Source: Aestuariibaculum suncheonense (GTDB taxonomy: Bacteria; Bacteroidota; Bacteroidia; Flavobacteriales; Flavobacteriaceae). From it: a DNA stretch of 64,000 nt. The translations under genes and the position numbers were made by a program. The notes beneath the pieces are model-generated. The model was not told the origin of the DNA. It ran no database searches and saw nothing but the letters and a program-made list of their open reading frames with translations. The stretch spans positions 368,783 through 432,782 of the forward strand of contig NZ_JACVXC010000001.1 of the NCBI RefSeq assembly GCF_014596935.1. Direction: 5' to 3'. Positions within the stretch are counted from its first letter, which is position 1. Each line of letters begins with the position of its first letter. Shown in pieces: positions 15,292-24,613 of this stretch.

Positions 15292-16047
15292 ATGTTCGCA
15301 ACCATTCAGTACAATTCAAAAAAATTACAAATCGATTTAACTCAACCGCTAGACATTTCCATAGCGATTCAGTCAGGGCAATCCAACGTGAATGCCTGGT
15401 ATATAGGAGACCCTGAAATAGAACCTGTAGTTATTGAAGAAGAAGATTGGGTGGGAAGCGTGGTGAAAGGTTCGGCAGTAAATTTTAATAATATATCGTT
15501 TAATCCGCATGCACATGGCACGCATACTGAATGTGTTGGTCATATTACTGAAAAGGTGCATTCTATCAATAAAAATTTAAAACAGTTTTTCTTTTTAGCG
15601 GAGGTGATTACGGTAGCACCCGAAAAGTTAGATGATGATTTTGTGATTTCTAAAAAGCAAATTCAGTTCGCTTTGGGAAATAAAAAACGTGATGCCGTAG
15701 TGATACGTACCATGCCTAATACAAAAGATAAACTAACTAAGCGCTATTCAAAAACAAATCCAACCTATTTATTAGAAGAGGCAGCGGTATATCTTCGTGA
15801 GAAAGGCATTAAGCATTTGCTTATCGATTTACCAAGTGTCGATAAAGAACGTGATGAAGGCAAGTTGTTAGCACATAATGCGTTTTGGAACACCCAAGGT
15901 AAATTAAGGCTGGATGCAACTATTACCGAATTTATTTATGTGCCTAATAAGGTGAAAGATGGCCAGTATATATTAAATTTACAAATAGCATCATTTGAAA
16001 ACGATGCGACACCAAGTAAACCGGTTTTATATAAAATTATAGAGTAA
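15292..16047 (+). CDS. Cyclase/kynurenine formamidase-family hydrolase
   Basis: The 251-aa protein carries the metal-binding motif HAHGTHTECVGH (about residues 66-77), equivalent to HxGTHxD of the cyclase/KynB superfamily, and VDKERDEGKL later. It probably hydrolyses an amide or formyl group using zinc or manganese; the substrate is not evident, and no tryptophan-degradation genes adjoin it. It lies three bases after hemW and overlaps the next gene by one base, so hemW through 17017 form one operon. Confidence 0.85.
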   Translation: MFATIQYNSKKLQIDLTQPLDISIAIQSGQSNVNAWYIGDPEIEPVVIEEEDWVGSVVKGSAVNFNNISFNPHAHGTHTECVGHITEKVHSINKNLKQFFFLAEVITVAPEKLDDDFVISKKQIQFALGNKKRDAVVIRTMPNTKDKLTKRYSKTNPTYLLEEAAVYLREKGIKHLLIDLPSVDKERDEGKLLAHNAFWNTQGKLRLDATITEFIYVPNKVKDGQYILNLQIASFENDATPSKPVLYKIIE

Positions 16048-16658
16048 TGGATATTCTGTTTGGCTTAATATTAGGCGGACTTATCACGTTGGCCGTAGTA
16101 ACTTATTTAAAAATTAAGGCACAGAAAAAGCGTGTCAATTCGCAGTCGGTTATTTTACTGGATAAAATTAAAAAAGTCTATAAGTTTATTACCGTTGAAG
16201 GTGATTTTGCTGAGATCTATCATTATGAAGATGTGAAAGAGCGTTTTTTAAAACTCATTTCCAGCACCAAGAAAGCCTTGGTCATCGTGAATGCTAAGGC
16301 GCATGTGGGCTTCGATTTTTCAAAGGTTATTTTAGAAGCCGATACGAAAAGCAAAACTATTATTATTCATAAGTTTCCGCAGCCAGAAGTGTTAAGCATT
16401 GAAACCAACCTAAATTACTATGACAAAAAGGATGGTATGTTTAACAAATTTGCTGCTTCCGATTTAACAGGTCTTCATAACGATGCCAAGAAGCATATTA
16501 TGGATAAAATTCCGGAAAGCGGATTGTTTAATGTCGCCCAACAGGAAGCTTTAGAAGCCATTTCGCTTATTGAAAATATCGTACAAACTATAGGTTGGAG
16601 TTTAGATTATAACGCGTTAAAGATTGAAACACCAACTGAAAAGAAAGCTTTAGAATGA
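16047..16658 (+). CDS. DUF4230 membrane-anchored protein
   Basis: The 203-aa protein has one N-terminal transmembrane helix (residues 2-22) and a soluble domain of the DUF4230 type (VEGDFAEIYHYEDV, then KKALVIVNAKAHVGFDFSKV). Function is unknown in the family. It overlaps the upstream stop by one base and the next start by four, so it is tightly coupled. Confidence 0.8.
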   Translation: MDILFGLILGGLITLAVVTYLKIKAQKKRVNSQSVILLDKIKKVYKFITVEGDFAEIYHYEDVKERFLKLISSTKKALVIVNAKAHVGFDFSKVILEADTKSKTIIIHKFPQPEVLSIETNLNYYDKKDGMFNKFAASDLTGLHNDAKKHIMDKIPESGLFNVAQQEALEAISLIENIVQTIGWSLDYNALKIETPTEKKALE

Positions 16659-17017
16659 ATATCGAACAAATACGAGACTACTGCTTAAAAAAGAAAGGCA
16701 CAACCGAAGATTTTCCATTTAATCCAGATACTTTAGTATTCAAAGTTTTGGGTAAAATGTTTGCGTTAGTAGCTTTAGATAAGTGGGAAATCGGAGAAAA
16801 GGCCATAAACTTAAAATGCGACCCGGATTACGCTTTAGAACTCCGTGCTGAATATGATAATATTGATGCAGGATATCACATGAGTAAAACCCACTGGAAC
16901 ACAGTTAAACTTCACGACAGCGAAATAACATCATCACTTTTAATGGCTTTAATCGATCATTCTTACGATATGGTTGTAAAAGGTATGCCGAAAAAATTAA
17001 GGGATCAATTAAATTAA
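16655..17017 (+). CDS. MmcQ/YjbR-family protein
   Basis: The 120-aa protein matches the MmcQ/YjbR fold: KGTTEDFPF near the N-terminus, FKVLGKMFALVAL, INLKCDP, YHMSKTHWNTV and a C-terminal helix. Members are small DNA-binding-like proteins of uncertain role. It is the last gene of the hemW operon and overlaps the preceding gene by ATGA. Confidence 0.88.
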   Translation: MNIEQIRDYCLKKKGTTEDFPFNPDTLVFKVLGKMFALVALDKWEIGEKAINLKCDPDYALELRAEYDNIDAGYHMSKTHWNTVKLHDSEITSSLLMALIDHSYDMVVKGMPKKLRDQLN

Positions 17018-17070
17018 ATATTTGATTTTTAGTAAATTAATTTTCGTAAATTAGTGTTGTTATTTCACTA

Positions 17071-17151
17071 CCCTCTCGGAAATAATAATAGCAAAAAAGA
17101 CGAGTTTTTACTTCCCCAAATTTATAGTATCCCCAGGTTTTCTATTGCCCC
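17071..17151 (+). promoter_or_regulatory. Evenly spaced C-run boxes upstream of the duplicated-domain gene
   Basis: Runs of four C occur at 17114, 17131 and 17148, exactly 17 bp apart (CTTCCCC, TATCCCC, TTGCCCC), with a related CCCTC at 17071. Phased direct repeats of this sort upstream of a gene suggest a transcription-factor array. No matching regulator can be named. Confidence 0.4.
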
Positions 17152-17212
17152 TAATTAAAGATTTAGTATCAAACGTTATAAACTAATATACTAACCTTAA
17201 TTAATTACAATT

Positions 17213-18040
17213 ATGAAAACAACTAGTCAACTATTTGCAGCAATGCTAACTTTGCTATTATTATTCAACATGCCTTCGGCCTTAGCACAGGACGATTCTA
17301 ATCGCCCAATGTATATTACGGTAACCAAAGCCCATTGGAATATGGATTATGAGGACTTTGATATGGATACATGGAAAGCTGTGGAAAAGGAATATCTGGA
17401 AAAAGTTATTAAGAAGAATGATTTACGCGTGGGACATTCTGTGTATTTACATCAAATGAGTCCTAGTAACAGTGAAATCCTTTTTGTTAATGTTTACAAT
17501 ACCTGGGAAGATATTGTTAAAGCCAATGAGAAAGACGATGAATTAGCCGAAGCAGCCTGGCCTGATGAAACTGCCAGAAATGCCTTTTTCGACAAACAAC
17601 GCGCGTATTATTCGCCGATACACTCTGATGAAATTTATTACACTATGCCGTTAGTAAAGCATGTTCCCGAAAATAACACCAAAGATTTAATTCTTTATGT
17701 AAGAACCAATCATTGGGCATTCCCAAAAGATTATGATGGTGATGAAATAAAAAAGTTAATGACCGATAACTTTGATGTATTTATTAAGGATAATCCCCTA
17801 GTTAAAGGGTATTACCCGCACCGTCATGCCTGGGGAAATGATTCTTCAGAAATGATAGAAGCTTACTTCTTGGATTCTTTAGCAGATTTAGATAAAATGT
17901 TTGATGGTTTCTCAGAAATAGCTAAGAAAAAATGGCCAAACGAAGCAGATCGCGAGGCGCGCGGTAAAAAAATGGGTAAATATTTCACACCAGAACATGG
18001 TGATGCCGTATATAAGTTAGTAGCAGAGTTATCAAAATAG
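17213..18040 (+). CDS. Exported protein with two repeated ABM-like domains
   Basis: The 275-aa protein has a signal peptide to about residue 25 (PSALAQ). The mature part holds two copies of a domain: YITVTKAHWNMDY...WPDETARNAFFDKQRAYYSP and LILYVRTNHWAFP...WPNEADREARGKKMGKYFTP. The pattern (strand with a His-Trp pair, helix, WP-E-A-R helix, Tyr-Tyr/Phe-Pro) suggests a dimeric alpha-beta-barrel/ABM-like fold made from one chain by duplication. No catalytic assignment is possible. It stands alone between C-run boxes and a terminator. Confidence 0.72.
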   Translation: MKTTSQLFAAMLTLLLLFNMPSALAQDDSNRPMYITVTKAHWNMDYEDFDMDTWKAVEKEYLEKVIKKNDLRVGHSVYLHQMSPSNSEILFVNVYNTWEDIVKANEKDDELAEAAWPDETARNAFFDKQRAYYSPIHSDEIYYTMPLVKHVPENNTKDLILYVRTNHWAFPKDYDGDEIKKLMTDNFDVFIKDNPLVKGYYPHRHAWGNDSSEMIEAYFLDSLADLDKMFDGFSEIAKKKWPNEADREARGKKMGKYFTPEHGDAVYKLVAELSK

Positions 18041-18058
18041 GTAGCTTAATTAGTGGGG

Positions 18059-18094
18059 AAAAGGTGTCTGTTTTTAGATGCCTTTTTCTTTTTT
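18059..18094 (+). terminator. Terminator after the duplicated-domain gene
   Basis: The hairpin AAAAGGTGTCT / AGATGCCTTTTT (two G-T pairs) is followed by a T-rich tract. Confidence 0.82.
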
Positions 18095-18151
18095 ATTCAG
18101 CTTGTAGAAACTTGAATTTAGGCGTATTATTGCAAAACAAAAATATAAATA

Positions 18152-18730
18152 ATGAGTATACTACAAACACTAAAAGACAGAAGCAATAACACTTGCGAAT
18201 TATGTAAGTCGGAAAAGGATTTAAAACAATATACTTTACCGCCCTCGTTAAATGAAAGTGTAGATAATAGTTTGCTGGTTTGTGGTACTTGTTTAAGTCA
18301 GATTGAAGGTGAAGTGGAAATGGATGCTAATCACTGGCGTTGTTTAAATGATAGCATGTGGAGTGAGTTCGTTGCAGTGCAAATCATGTCCTGGCGTATG
18401 TTACAACGTTTAAGAGGCGAAGGATGGCCTAAGGATTTACTAGATATGATGTATTTAGATGATGAAGCTTTAGCATTAGCACGTGCAACAGGGGAAGATA
18501 AAGACGATAGTGAAAAGGTGGTACATCGTGATGTTAACGGCGTTATTTTAGAAAACGGCGATTCGGTTGTCTTAGTAAAAGACTTGAAAGTAAAAGGATC
18601 AAGCATGGTTGCAAAACAAGGAACGACTGTGAGAAACATTCGTTTAGATCGCGACAATGCTGAATATATTGAAGGTAAGGTTGACGGACAGCAAATCGTA
18701 ATCATTACGAAGTACGTTAAGAAAACCTAA
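18152..18730 (+). CDS. PhnA/YjdM-type protein
   Basis: The 192-aa protein has an N-terminal zinc-ribbon-like part with two Cys pairs (CELC; CGTC), a middle helical part, and the C-terminal PhnA domain (DVNGVILENGDSVVLVKDLKVKGSS ... VRNIRL). Despite the name, family members are not shown to act on phosphonates, and there are no phn genes here. It is convergent with the NTF2-like gene. Confidence 0.88.
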   Translation: MSILQTLKDRSNNTCELCKSEKDLKQYTLPPSLNESVDNSLLVCGTCLSQIEGEVEMDANHWRCLNDSMWSEFVAVQIMSWRMLQRLRGEGWPKDLLDMMYLDDEALALARATGEDKDDSEKVVHRDVNGVILENGDSVVLVKDLKVKGSSMVAKQGTTVRNIRLDRDNAEYIEGKVDGQQIVIITKYVKKT

Positions 18731-18741
18731 TGTATCAAATT

Positions 18742-19173
18742 TTAAGCTGAGGTATCGGCGATAATTTTCCATTCGCCGTTTATCTTCTTAAATACCAACA
18801 TAAAAATTCCTGTGGCATTACCAACGTCGCGTTTTAAGTGAAATTCACCCAATACAAAATAAGCGCCATCGGTAATTTTAGAAATATCATTAATTTTAAA
18901 GCTTAGTTTGCCCGTGTGTTCTTTACTAGGGTAAGCTTTTTTGTAGCGTTGTAAAGTGTTCTCCCAGCCATAAGTTACACCATTACTTCCGTAGAATTTT
19001 AGTGAGTCGCTTTTCCAGTAACCTTCCATGTATTTCTCGATATTGTTTTTAGACCAGGCTAAGCGCTGTTCCTTTAAAACGGCCTGAATAGCCTCCTTGT
19101 CTTTTTCTTCATTGTTTTGAGAAAACACTGAAAAAGTGCATATTAGACATAGGAAAAGAATAAGTTTTTTCAT
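18742..19173 (-). CDS. Secreted NTF2/SnoaL-like (DUF4440) protein
   Basis: The 143-aa protein has a signal peptide ending FSVFSQ (about 19). The remainder has a cone-shaped NTF2-like fold pattern: AIQAVLKEQRLAWSKNNIEKYMEGY, VTYGWENTLQRYKKAYP, and the final strands GIFMLVFKKINGEWKIIADT. Such proteins often bind small ligands; catalysis cannot be claimed. Confidence 0.82.
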   Translation of the reverse strand: MKKLILFLCLICTFSVFSQNNEEKDKEAIQAVLKEQRLAWSKNNIEKYMEGYWKSDSLKFYGSNGVTYGWENTLQRYKKAYPSKEHTGKLSFKINDISKITDGAYFVLGEFHLKRDVGNATGIFMLVFKKINGEWKIIADTSA

Positions 19174-19242
19174 AATTTAATAGTTGTGCTTCTTTGGGAG
19201 ATGTTGTAAAAATAAGCAAACTCACTTAAAATAAGCAGTTAA

Positions 19243-20343
19243 CTATAATATATTCTTTTGATGGTTGAAGAAGGCATCGGCTTGCAATTGCAATAGCTCC
19301 CTTGCTTTTTTGCGCTTGTAGTTATAAAGCTCGTTTTCGGTTTCAATGTCTTTGTACACACGATCGTTAATGGCAAATTCGGCTTTTAATAAAGCTTCTC
19401 TTTGATTTTTATTTTGAAGGACATTGGTTTTAATGGCGGTCTCTTCATTTTCCAGTTTAAAATCGTAAGCACTTTTAGGAGAAAGTAACTTGGCAAAAAT
19501 TGGCGAGGTCTCAATAGCTAAAAAGAGCAGGAAAATAAACAACGATGGTAACCATGGCAGTTGACCTAGAGCGTCTACACGAGCCATTAATCCGTCGAAA
19601 TTATTAATAATCGGTTGCGATGTTGCGACCTGAATGTCGTAATTGTTTTTTAAAGTGGCTATTTCAGCTTGAATGGTTTTAATTTTTTCGGCATTATCGA
19701 TTTTAAGTTGTTGTAATTCGGCTAAAGCAGCATCATGCTTATCGCGTTTTTCTTTGTAGACAGGACCTTTACCTAGTCGTTTTGTCCCAGCTGTACCTTC
19801 GGCTTCAGAAATGTAGGTGTCGTAAAGAGCGTTTACTTCAGTTTCTTTGACGGTAATGTCATTTTGTAAATCGGTAACAGATTGCTCTAATTTCTGAATT
19901 TGCGGGGTATATTGTTCGGCAATTTGATTTTTATTAGTGAGTGTAAATTCATTCTTCTGCTCTAATAGCACGCGATCAATTTCCTTTTCAAAAATCTTTA
20001 GTTCTAAAGGTTTCGAAATCACTACAGCAATGATAACGGCCAGAAGAATTCTTGGAGATGCCTGAATGACTTCATCTGCAAAATTCCCCGTCTTTTTAAT
20101 GGTCGAAACAATATAACGATCAAGATTAAAAATGAGTAAACCCCAAATGAGTCCGAAAAACACAGCGGTAAAATAGTTGTCGAATACGGTATTAAGGGCG
20201 TAGCTCGCCGCAATAAAAGCCATAAGTGCCGTAAAGAATACAGTGGCACCAATTCCTGCATATTTGTTTTGCTCACCTTTTGAGCAGGAATTTAAAATAT
20301 CGGTGTCGGCACCCGAGCAGATAATAAAAAATTGCTTTAACAT
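19243..20343 (-). CDS. DUF4407 membrane protein
   Basis: The 366-aa protein has N-terminal helices (FFTALMAFIAASYAL; FFGLIWGLLIFNLDRYIV, the family's hallmark) and a third at about 95-112. A long coiled coil (about 130-240) and a fourth helix (about 255-275, LPSLFIFLLFLAIETSPIF) follow. This matches DUF4407. Function is unknown; the coiled coil probably extends on one face of the membrane. It is monocistronic and divergent from the flavoprotein gene. Confidence 0.88.
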   Translation of the reverse strand: MLKQFFIICSGADTDILNSCSKGEQNKYAGIGATVFFTALMAFIAASYALNTVFDNYFTAVFFGLIWGLLIFNLDRYIVSTIKKTGNFADEVIQASPRILLAVIIAVVISKPLELKIFEKEIDRVLLEQKNEFTLTNKNQIAEQYTPQIQKLEQSVTDLQNDITVKETEVNALYDTYISEAEGTAGTKRLGKGPVYKEKRDKHDAALAELQQLKIDNAEKIKTIQAEIATLKNNYDIQVATSQPIINNFDGLMARVDALGQLPWLPSLFIFLLFLAIETSPIFAKLLSPKSAYDFKLENEETAIKTNVLQNKNQREALLKAEFAINDRVYKDIETENELYNYKRKKARELLQLQADAFFNHQKNIL

Positions 20344-20509
20344 AATGATTGATGATTTTGATTGATAGACTATAAAACGTTGAAATTTTAAAAATGTTAC
20401 AAGTTTAAGTGTTTAATTGTTGGTTTTTTAATGGCTTGTATGTAACATAAGTTGCTGTACGCATGGTTTTAAGGTTGTAATTTTAATGTAGATTAAAAAC
20501 CTAGAAATT

Positions 20510-21712
20510 ATGACAACTTCAGTAGTTATTGGGGGGAACTTTGCAGGGATGACTGCAGCCCTTGAGATAAAACGTAAAGGAAAAGATCAGCATAAAGTTA
20601 TTATGATAGATAAATCTCCTTTGTTTTTATTCATTCCATCTTTAATTTGGGTGCCTTTCGGAAGACGAGACATCAAAGATATTTCTTTTAGAAAAGATGA
20701 AATCCTTAAAAAGAAAGGTGTCGATTTATTAGTTGCTGAAGCTTTAAAAGTAGATACTAAAAAGCAGGAAGTACATACCAATAAGGGTATCGTTAAGTAC
20801 GACCATTTAGTCATCGCTACAGGGCCAAAAGTAAAATACGATGTGGCTCCGGGTGTTGAAGAATATGCGCATTACGTGGGAACGCCCAATGGAGCGATGA
20901 AAATCAGAACGGCCTTAGAAGAATTTAAACGAAACCCTGGTCCAATCGTGATTGGAGCAACGCAAAATGCCGGATGTATGGGAGCTGCTTACGAGTTCTT
21001 ATTCAATATCGAAAAATGGCTTCGTGAGCAAAATATTCGTAAAAAAGTCGATTTATACTGGATTACCCCTGAAACTTTTTTAGGTCATTTTGGAATTGAT
21101 GGTATTACCGGTGGTGAAACCATGTTAAAATCATTTATGAAAATGTTTAATATTCACTTTAGAACAGAAGTGGGTGTTCATGAAGTCACTAGCGATAAAG
21201 TGGTGTTAACTAGCGGTGAGGAACTACCAAGTCGTTTTACGATGCTTATGCCACCGTTTATCGGGGTAGATTTTGTGCGAAATTCACCAGATTTAAAAGC
21301 AACGGCTGCCGGATATATTCCTGTAACCGATGATTACAGACATACGGAAATTCCAAATGTCTGGGCTGCAGGTATTGCTGTAGATGTGAAGTTGCCTTTT
21401 AAACCCGGTAAAGTGCCATTTTCAGGTCCTAAAACAGGCTATCCAAGCGATGAAACTGGTAAAATTGTAGCCGAAAACATTATTAGAGTTACCGAGGGTA
21501 AAACAGAACTTAAGAAAAAAGCATGGGGTAAAATTCCAGGAATTTGTATTATGGATGCCGGCAAAAAAGAGGTGATTATTTTAAGTAATTCACTATTTAA
21601 ACCACGAAAATTTGCCATTATGATTCCTAATGTGTTATATGATTTTAATAAAGTTTTATTTGAAAAATACTTTTTATGGAAAACAAAAAGAGGGCTATCA
21701 TATCTTCCATAA
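20510..21712 (+). CDS. SQR-like NAD(P)/FAD-dependent oxidoreductase
   Basis: The 400-aa flavoprotein has an N-terminal FAD-binding Rossmann motif (VVIGGNFAGMTAALE) and LVIATGPKVKYD. A later NAGCMGAAYEF places a Cys where sulfide:quinone oxidoreductases have a redox Cys, and the C-terminal hydrophobic region would associate with the membrane. It could oxidise sulfide with quinone or be a type II NADH dehydrogenase relative. The second SQR catalytic Cys is not clear (GICIMDAG is a candidate), so I call it SQR-like only. Confidence 0.82.
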   Translation: MTTSVVIGGNFAGMTAALEIKRKGKDQHKVIMIDKSPLFLFIPSLIWVPFGRRDIKDISFRKDEILKKKGVDLLVAEALKVDTKKQEVHTNKGIVKYDHLVIATGPKVKYDVAPGVEEYAHYVGTPNGAMKIRTALEEFKRNPGPIVIGATQNAGCMGAAYEFLFNIEKWLREQNIRKKVDLYWITPETFLGHFGIDGITGGETMLKSFMKMFNIHFRTEVGVHEVTSDKVVLTSGEELPSRFTMLMPPFIGVDFVRNSPDLKATAAGYIPVTDDYRHTEIPNVWAAGIAVDVKLPFKPGKVPFSGPKTGYPSDETGKIVAENIIRVTEGKTELKKKAWGKIPGICIMDAGKKEVIILSNSLFKPRKFAIMIPNVLYDFNKVLFEKYFLWKTKRGLSYLP

Positions 21713-21742
21713 GACACTGTGATTAATTGATTTGTTTGAAGG

Positions 21743-21791
21743 AACGTCATTTCGAAATAATGGTTTGTTAATTATTCGAAGTGGCGTTTTT
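21743..21791. terminator. Bidirectional terminator between convergent genes
   Basis: The long inverted repeat AACGTCATTTCGAAATAAT / ATTATTCGAAGTGGCGTT has a T-run on the plus side and an A-rich start that serves the minus side. Confidence 0.8.
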
Positions 21792-21804
21792 GTTTTATTC
21801 AGTA

Positions 21805-22665
21805 TTACCTGTTTCTGGAACGAACACTTTCTATAATTACAGTGGCCAGAATAAGTGATCCACCGATAAACGTATTGAGATTTGGAATTTCATTTAGGAA
21901 AAAGAAAGCCAGAATAATTCCGAAAATAGGCTGAACACTATTTATAATACTCGCGGTGCTTACCGTAAAGTGTTTCAGACTGTTTACAAGCATGGTGTGA
22001 CCGATAGCAGTTGTAATTAATCCAAGGAATATAATGTACGGAAATTGCTCTTTTAGTCCGTTGCTATCTAAAAAGAATAAAGCAGGCGACAAAACTAATG
22101 CAACAACTAATGATTGATAAAACATAACGCTGGAACCATTATACTTCGCGGTTAATTTTTTAGATAAAATGTTACGTAGGGCATAAAATACGGCCGATAA
22201 TAATCCGAATAGTACACCTTTTAACTGAGAACTTTCTAAGTTGAATTCAGGAGCCAATATGTATAGCCCGAACAATACTAAAATACCTAGTAGAATGTAA
22301 AATGGATCGAATTTGGTTTTGATCAACAAAGGCTCTAAAAAGGCTGTGAGTATGGGGAATGTGAATAGTGATAGCATGCCCAGTGCGACATTAGATAGTT
22401 TTAAAGCCAGAAAATAAGTAATCCAGTGCCCTCCCATGAGTAATGCACTAATAGTAACGGTAGCAATATCGGATTTAGAGTTTAATTTAAGGTTGAATTT
22501 TTTATAGTTACAAAATGCAAATAAAGCAACACCCGCTATAATACAGCGCCACCAAATGATTATCGGAATAGGTAAATCGATATACTTACCTAAAGCTCCC
22601 GATGTACTAATAAAGAAGGTGGCTAAAGTAAGTTGAATAAGGTGGTTAGAGTGTTGGTTTTTCAT
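21805..22665 (-). CDS. EamA/DMT-family transporter
   Basis: The 286-aa protein has ten predicted transmembrane helices arranged as two EamA repeats (about 7-140 and 148-284), of the drug/metabolite transporter superfamily. The conserved GALLMGGHWITYFLALK and a C-terminal LGGI-like ILAFFFLNEIPN are visible. It probably exports a small metabolite; the substrate is unknown. It is monocistronic. Confidence 0.88.
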   Translation of the reverse strand: MKNQHSNHLIQLTLATFFISTSGALGKYIDLPIPIIIWWRCIIAGVALFAFCNYKKFNLKLNSKSDIATVTISALLMGGHWITYFLALKLSNVALGMLSLFTFPILTAFLEPLLIKTKFDPFYILLGILVLFGLYILAPEFNLESSQLKGVLFGLLSAVFYALRNILSKKLTAKYNGSSVMFYQSLVVALVLSPALFFLDSNGLKEQFPYIIFLGLITTAIGHTMLVNSLKHFTVSTASIINSVQPIFGIILAFFFLNEIPNLNTFIGGSLILATVIIESVRSRNR

Positions 22666-22724
22666 GTGGTAGTGATTACTGTGTTAGCGATTGAAGCTAA
22701 CTACCGTGTAGTGAGTAAAGCGCG

Positions 22725-22758
22725 ACCCTGTGGCGTTTTATTAAAAACACCGCAGGGA
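22725..22758. repeat. Intergenic hairpin between EamA and M20 genes
   Basis: CCCTGTGGCGTTTT pairs with AAAACACCGCAGGG across a short loop. There is no clear T-run on the plus strand. It could end the EamA side or be an intergenic palindromic repeat. Confidence 0.45.
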
Positions 22759-22771
22759 AACACCCTAAATA

Positions 22772-24160
22772 TTATTTAGATAATTCTGTGAAATATTTAT
22801 AGAATAATGGAATGGTTTCAATGCCTTTAAGGTAATTAAACACACCGAAATGCTCGTTAGGCGAGTGGATGGCATCGCTATCTAAGCCGAAGCCCATTAG
22901 TATGATTTTACTGTCTAATTCTTTTTCGAAAAGAGCTACAATTGGAATACTTCCTCCACCACGTTGCGGAATTGGAGCTTTTCCAAAGGTATCTGTATAT
23001 GCTTTTGCAGCTGCCTGGTAACCAATATTGTCAGTTGGGGTCACATAACCCTGACCTCCGTGATGTGGTTTTACTTTTACCTTTACAGATTTAGGAGCAA
23101 TATTTTCGAAATGTTTTTTGAACAATTCTGTGATTTCTTCCCATTCTTGTCCTGGTACTAAACGCATAGATATTTTAGCGTAAGCTTTACTGGCAATTAC
23201 CGTTTTGGCACCTTCTCCGGTATATCCACCCCAAATACCATTAACGTCTAAGGTTGGACGGATGGAGTTACGCTCGTTAGTGGTGTAACCTGCTTCACCA
23301 TAAACATCGTCAATATCTAATGCTTGTTTGTAGTCGTCTAAGCTAAAAGGCGCTTTTGCCATCTCGGCACGTTCTTCCTGAGAAAGTTCTTCAACCTTAT
23401 CATAAAATCCAGGAATGGTAATATGATTGTTTTCGTCGTGAAGCGAAGCAATCATTTTGGTTAATACATTAATTGGGTTAGCAACAGCACCACCATATAA
23501 CCCTGAATGTAAATCGCGGTTAGGACCGGTTACTTCCACTTCTACGTAGCTTAATCCGCGTAAACCTGTAGTTATAGATGGCGTATCTTTAGCAATCATT
23601 CCAGTGTCTGAAATAAGAATCACGTCGTTGCTTAGTTTTTCACGGTTTTCTTTTACGAATGTTGATAAGTTAACACTTCCAACTTCTTCTTCGCCTTCAA
23701 TCATGAATTTCACATTACACGGTAATTGGTCGGTAGAGGTCATAAACTCTAAAGCCTTTACGTGCATGTACATTTGTCCTTTATCGTCACAGGCACCACG
23801 AGCAAAAATAGCACCTTCAGGGTGTAGTTCAGTGGTTTTAATAACTGGCTCAAAAGGCGCAGAGTCCCATAATTCTAGAGGATCAGCTGGTTGTACATCG
23901 TAATGTCCGTAAACTAAAACGGTAGGTAGATTTTTATCTATTATTTTTTCACCATATACAATAGGATATCCTGCCGTTGGGCAAATTTCAACAGTATCGC
24001 AACCTGCTTTTTCAAGGCTATCTTTTACAGCTTCAGCAGTTTTCAAAACCTCATTTTTATAGGCTGAATCGGCACTAATGGATGGGATTTTTAATAGTTC
24101 TATAAGTTCAGATAAAAATCTGTCTTTATTTTTTTCTATGTAAGACGTGGTGTTTTTCAT
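22772..24160 (-). CDS. M20-family dipeptidase
   Basis: The zinc peptidase of the M20 (CPG2/carnosinase-like) family has about 462 aa. It shows VYGHYDVQPADP with the first metal His/Asp, ARGACDDKGQM, the catalytic EGEEEVGS, a lid/dimerisation domain, and the late HSPNE His ligand. It would hydrolyse dipeptides in the cytoplasm. I choose ATG 24160 (MKNTTSYIEKNKDRF) over 24235, because a minus-strand -7 box TACTTTTG lies at 24182-24189, inside the longer reading frame. Confidence 0.92.
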   Translation of the reverse strand: MKNTTSYIEKNKDRFLSELIELLKIPSISADSAYKNEVLKTAEAVKDSLEKAGCDTVEICPTAGYPIVYGEKIIDKNLPTVLVYGHYDVQPADPLELWDSAPFEPVIKTTELHPEGAIFARGACDDKGQMYMHVKALEFMTSTDQLPCNVKFMIEGEEEVGSVNLSTFVKENREKLSNDVILISDTGMIAKDTPSITTGLRGLSYVEVEVTGPNRDLHSGLYGGAVANPINVLTKMIASLHDENNHITIPGFYDKVEELSQEERAEMAKAPFSLDDYKQALDIDDVYGEAGYTTNERNSIRPTLDVNGIWGGYTGEGAKTVIASKAYAKISMRLVPGQEWEEITELFKKHFENIAPKSVKVKVKPHHGGQGYVTPTDNIGYQAAAKAYTDTFGKAPIPQRGGGSIPIVALFEKELDSKIILMGFGLDSDAIHSPNEHFGVFNYLKGIETIPLFYKYFTELSK

Positions 24161-24223
24161 TGAGTTATGCAAATTTTGATACAAAAGTATAAAAAAAAGA
24201 ATGTTTTTTTTTGAGATAGGTGT

Positions 24224-24252
24224 TTGCAATTTCAAAATCTTGTTTATATTTG
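24224..24252 (+). promoter_or_regulatory. Promoter of tRNA-Leu
   Basis: TTG (24224-24226) and the -7 box TATATTTG (24245-24252) are 18 bp apart, ten bases before the tRNA. Confidence 0.75.
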
Positions 24253-24262
24253 CAACCTCTTT

Positions 24263-24344
24263 GCGGGCGTGGTGGAATTGGTAGACACGCTAGACTTAGG
24301 ATCTAGTGCAGCAATGTGTGGGAGTTCGAGTCTCCCCGCCCGCA
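24263..24344 (+). tRNA. tRNA-Leu (TAG)
   Basis: The tRNA is complete at 82 nt. The acceptor pairs GCGGGCG (24263-24269) with CGCCCGC (24337-24343), discriminator A. The anticodon loop CTTAGGA gives TAG (24297-24299). The long variable arm GCA-GCAA-TGT is typical of Leu, and the T-arm GGGAG-TTCGAGT-CTCCC is intact. Its 3' 55 bases recur at 26695-26749. Confidence 0.97.
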
Positions 24345-24368
24345 CAACCCACAGTATTAAAGGGATAG

Positions 24369-24393
24369 CCGACTTTTAAGTCGGTTTTTTTTT
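24369..24393 (+). terminator. Terminator of tRNA-Leu
   Basis: The hairpin CCGACTT-TT-AAGTCGG is followed by nine T. Confidence 0.9.
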
Positions 24394-24613
24394 GCTTAAA
24401 ATTCACTAAAATTTATCTGTTTAGGCGCATAAAACGGTATAACTCAACTTTAAGATTTGTGCTAAAATACTGGTAATCAAAAGTTTAAAATTCTTATTTT
24501 TTCAAAAAAGTTCAATTTTTAATAAATACGCTAGATTTTTGTGTTGCGTAACTAGATTTTTTGTCTAGTGACTCACTTTTTATGAAAATTAAGCGGTAGT
24601 TTAAGAATTATCT

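Noticed and set aside
24527-24536. ACGCTAGA in the island left flank as a further tRNA-derived repeat
   Set aside because: Only eight bases match the tRNA-Leu; too short to separate from chance.
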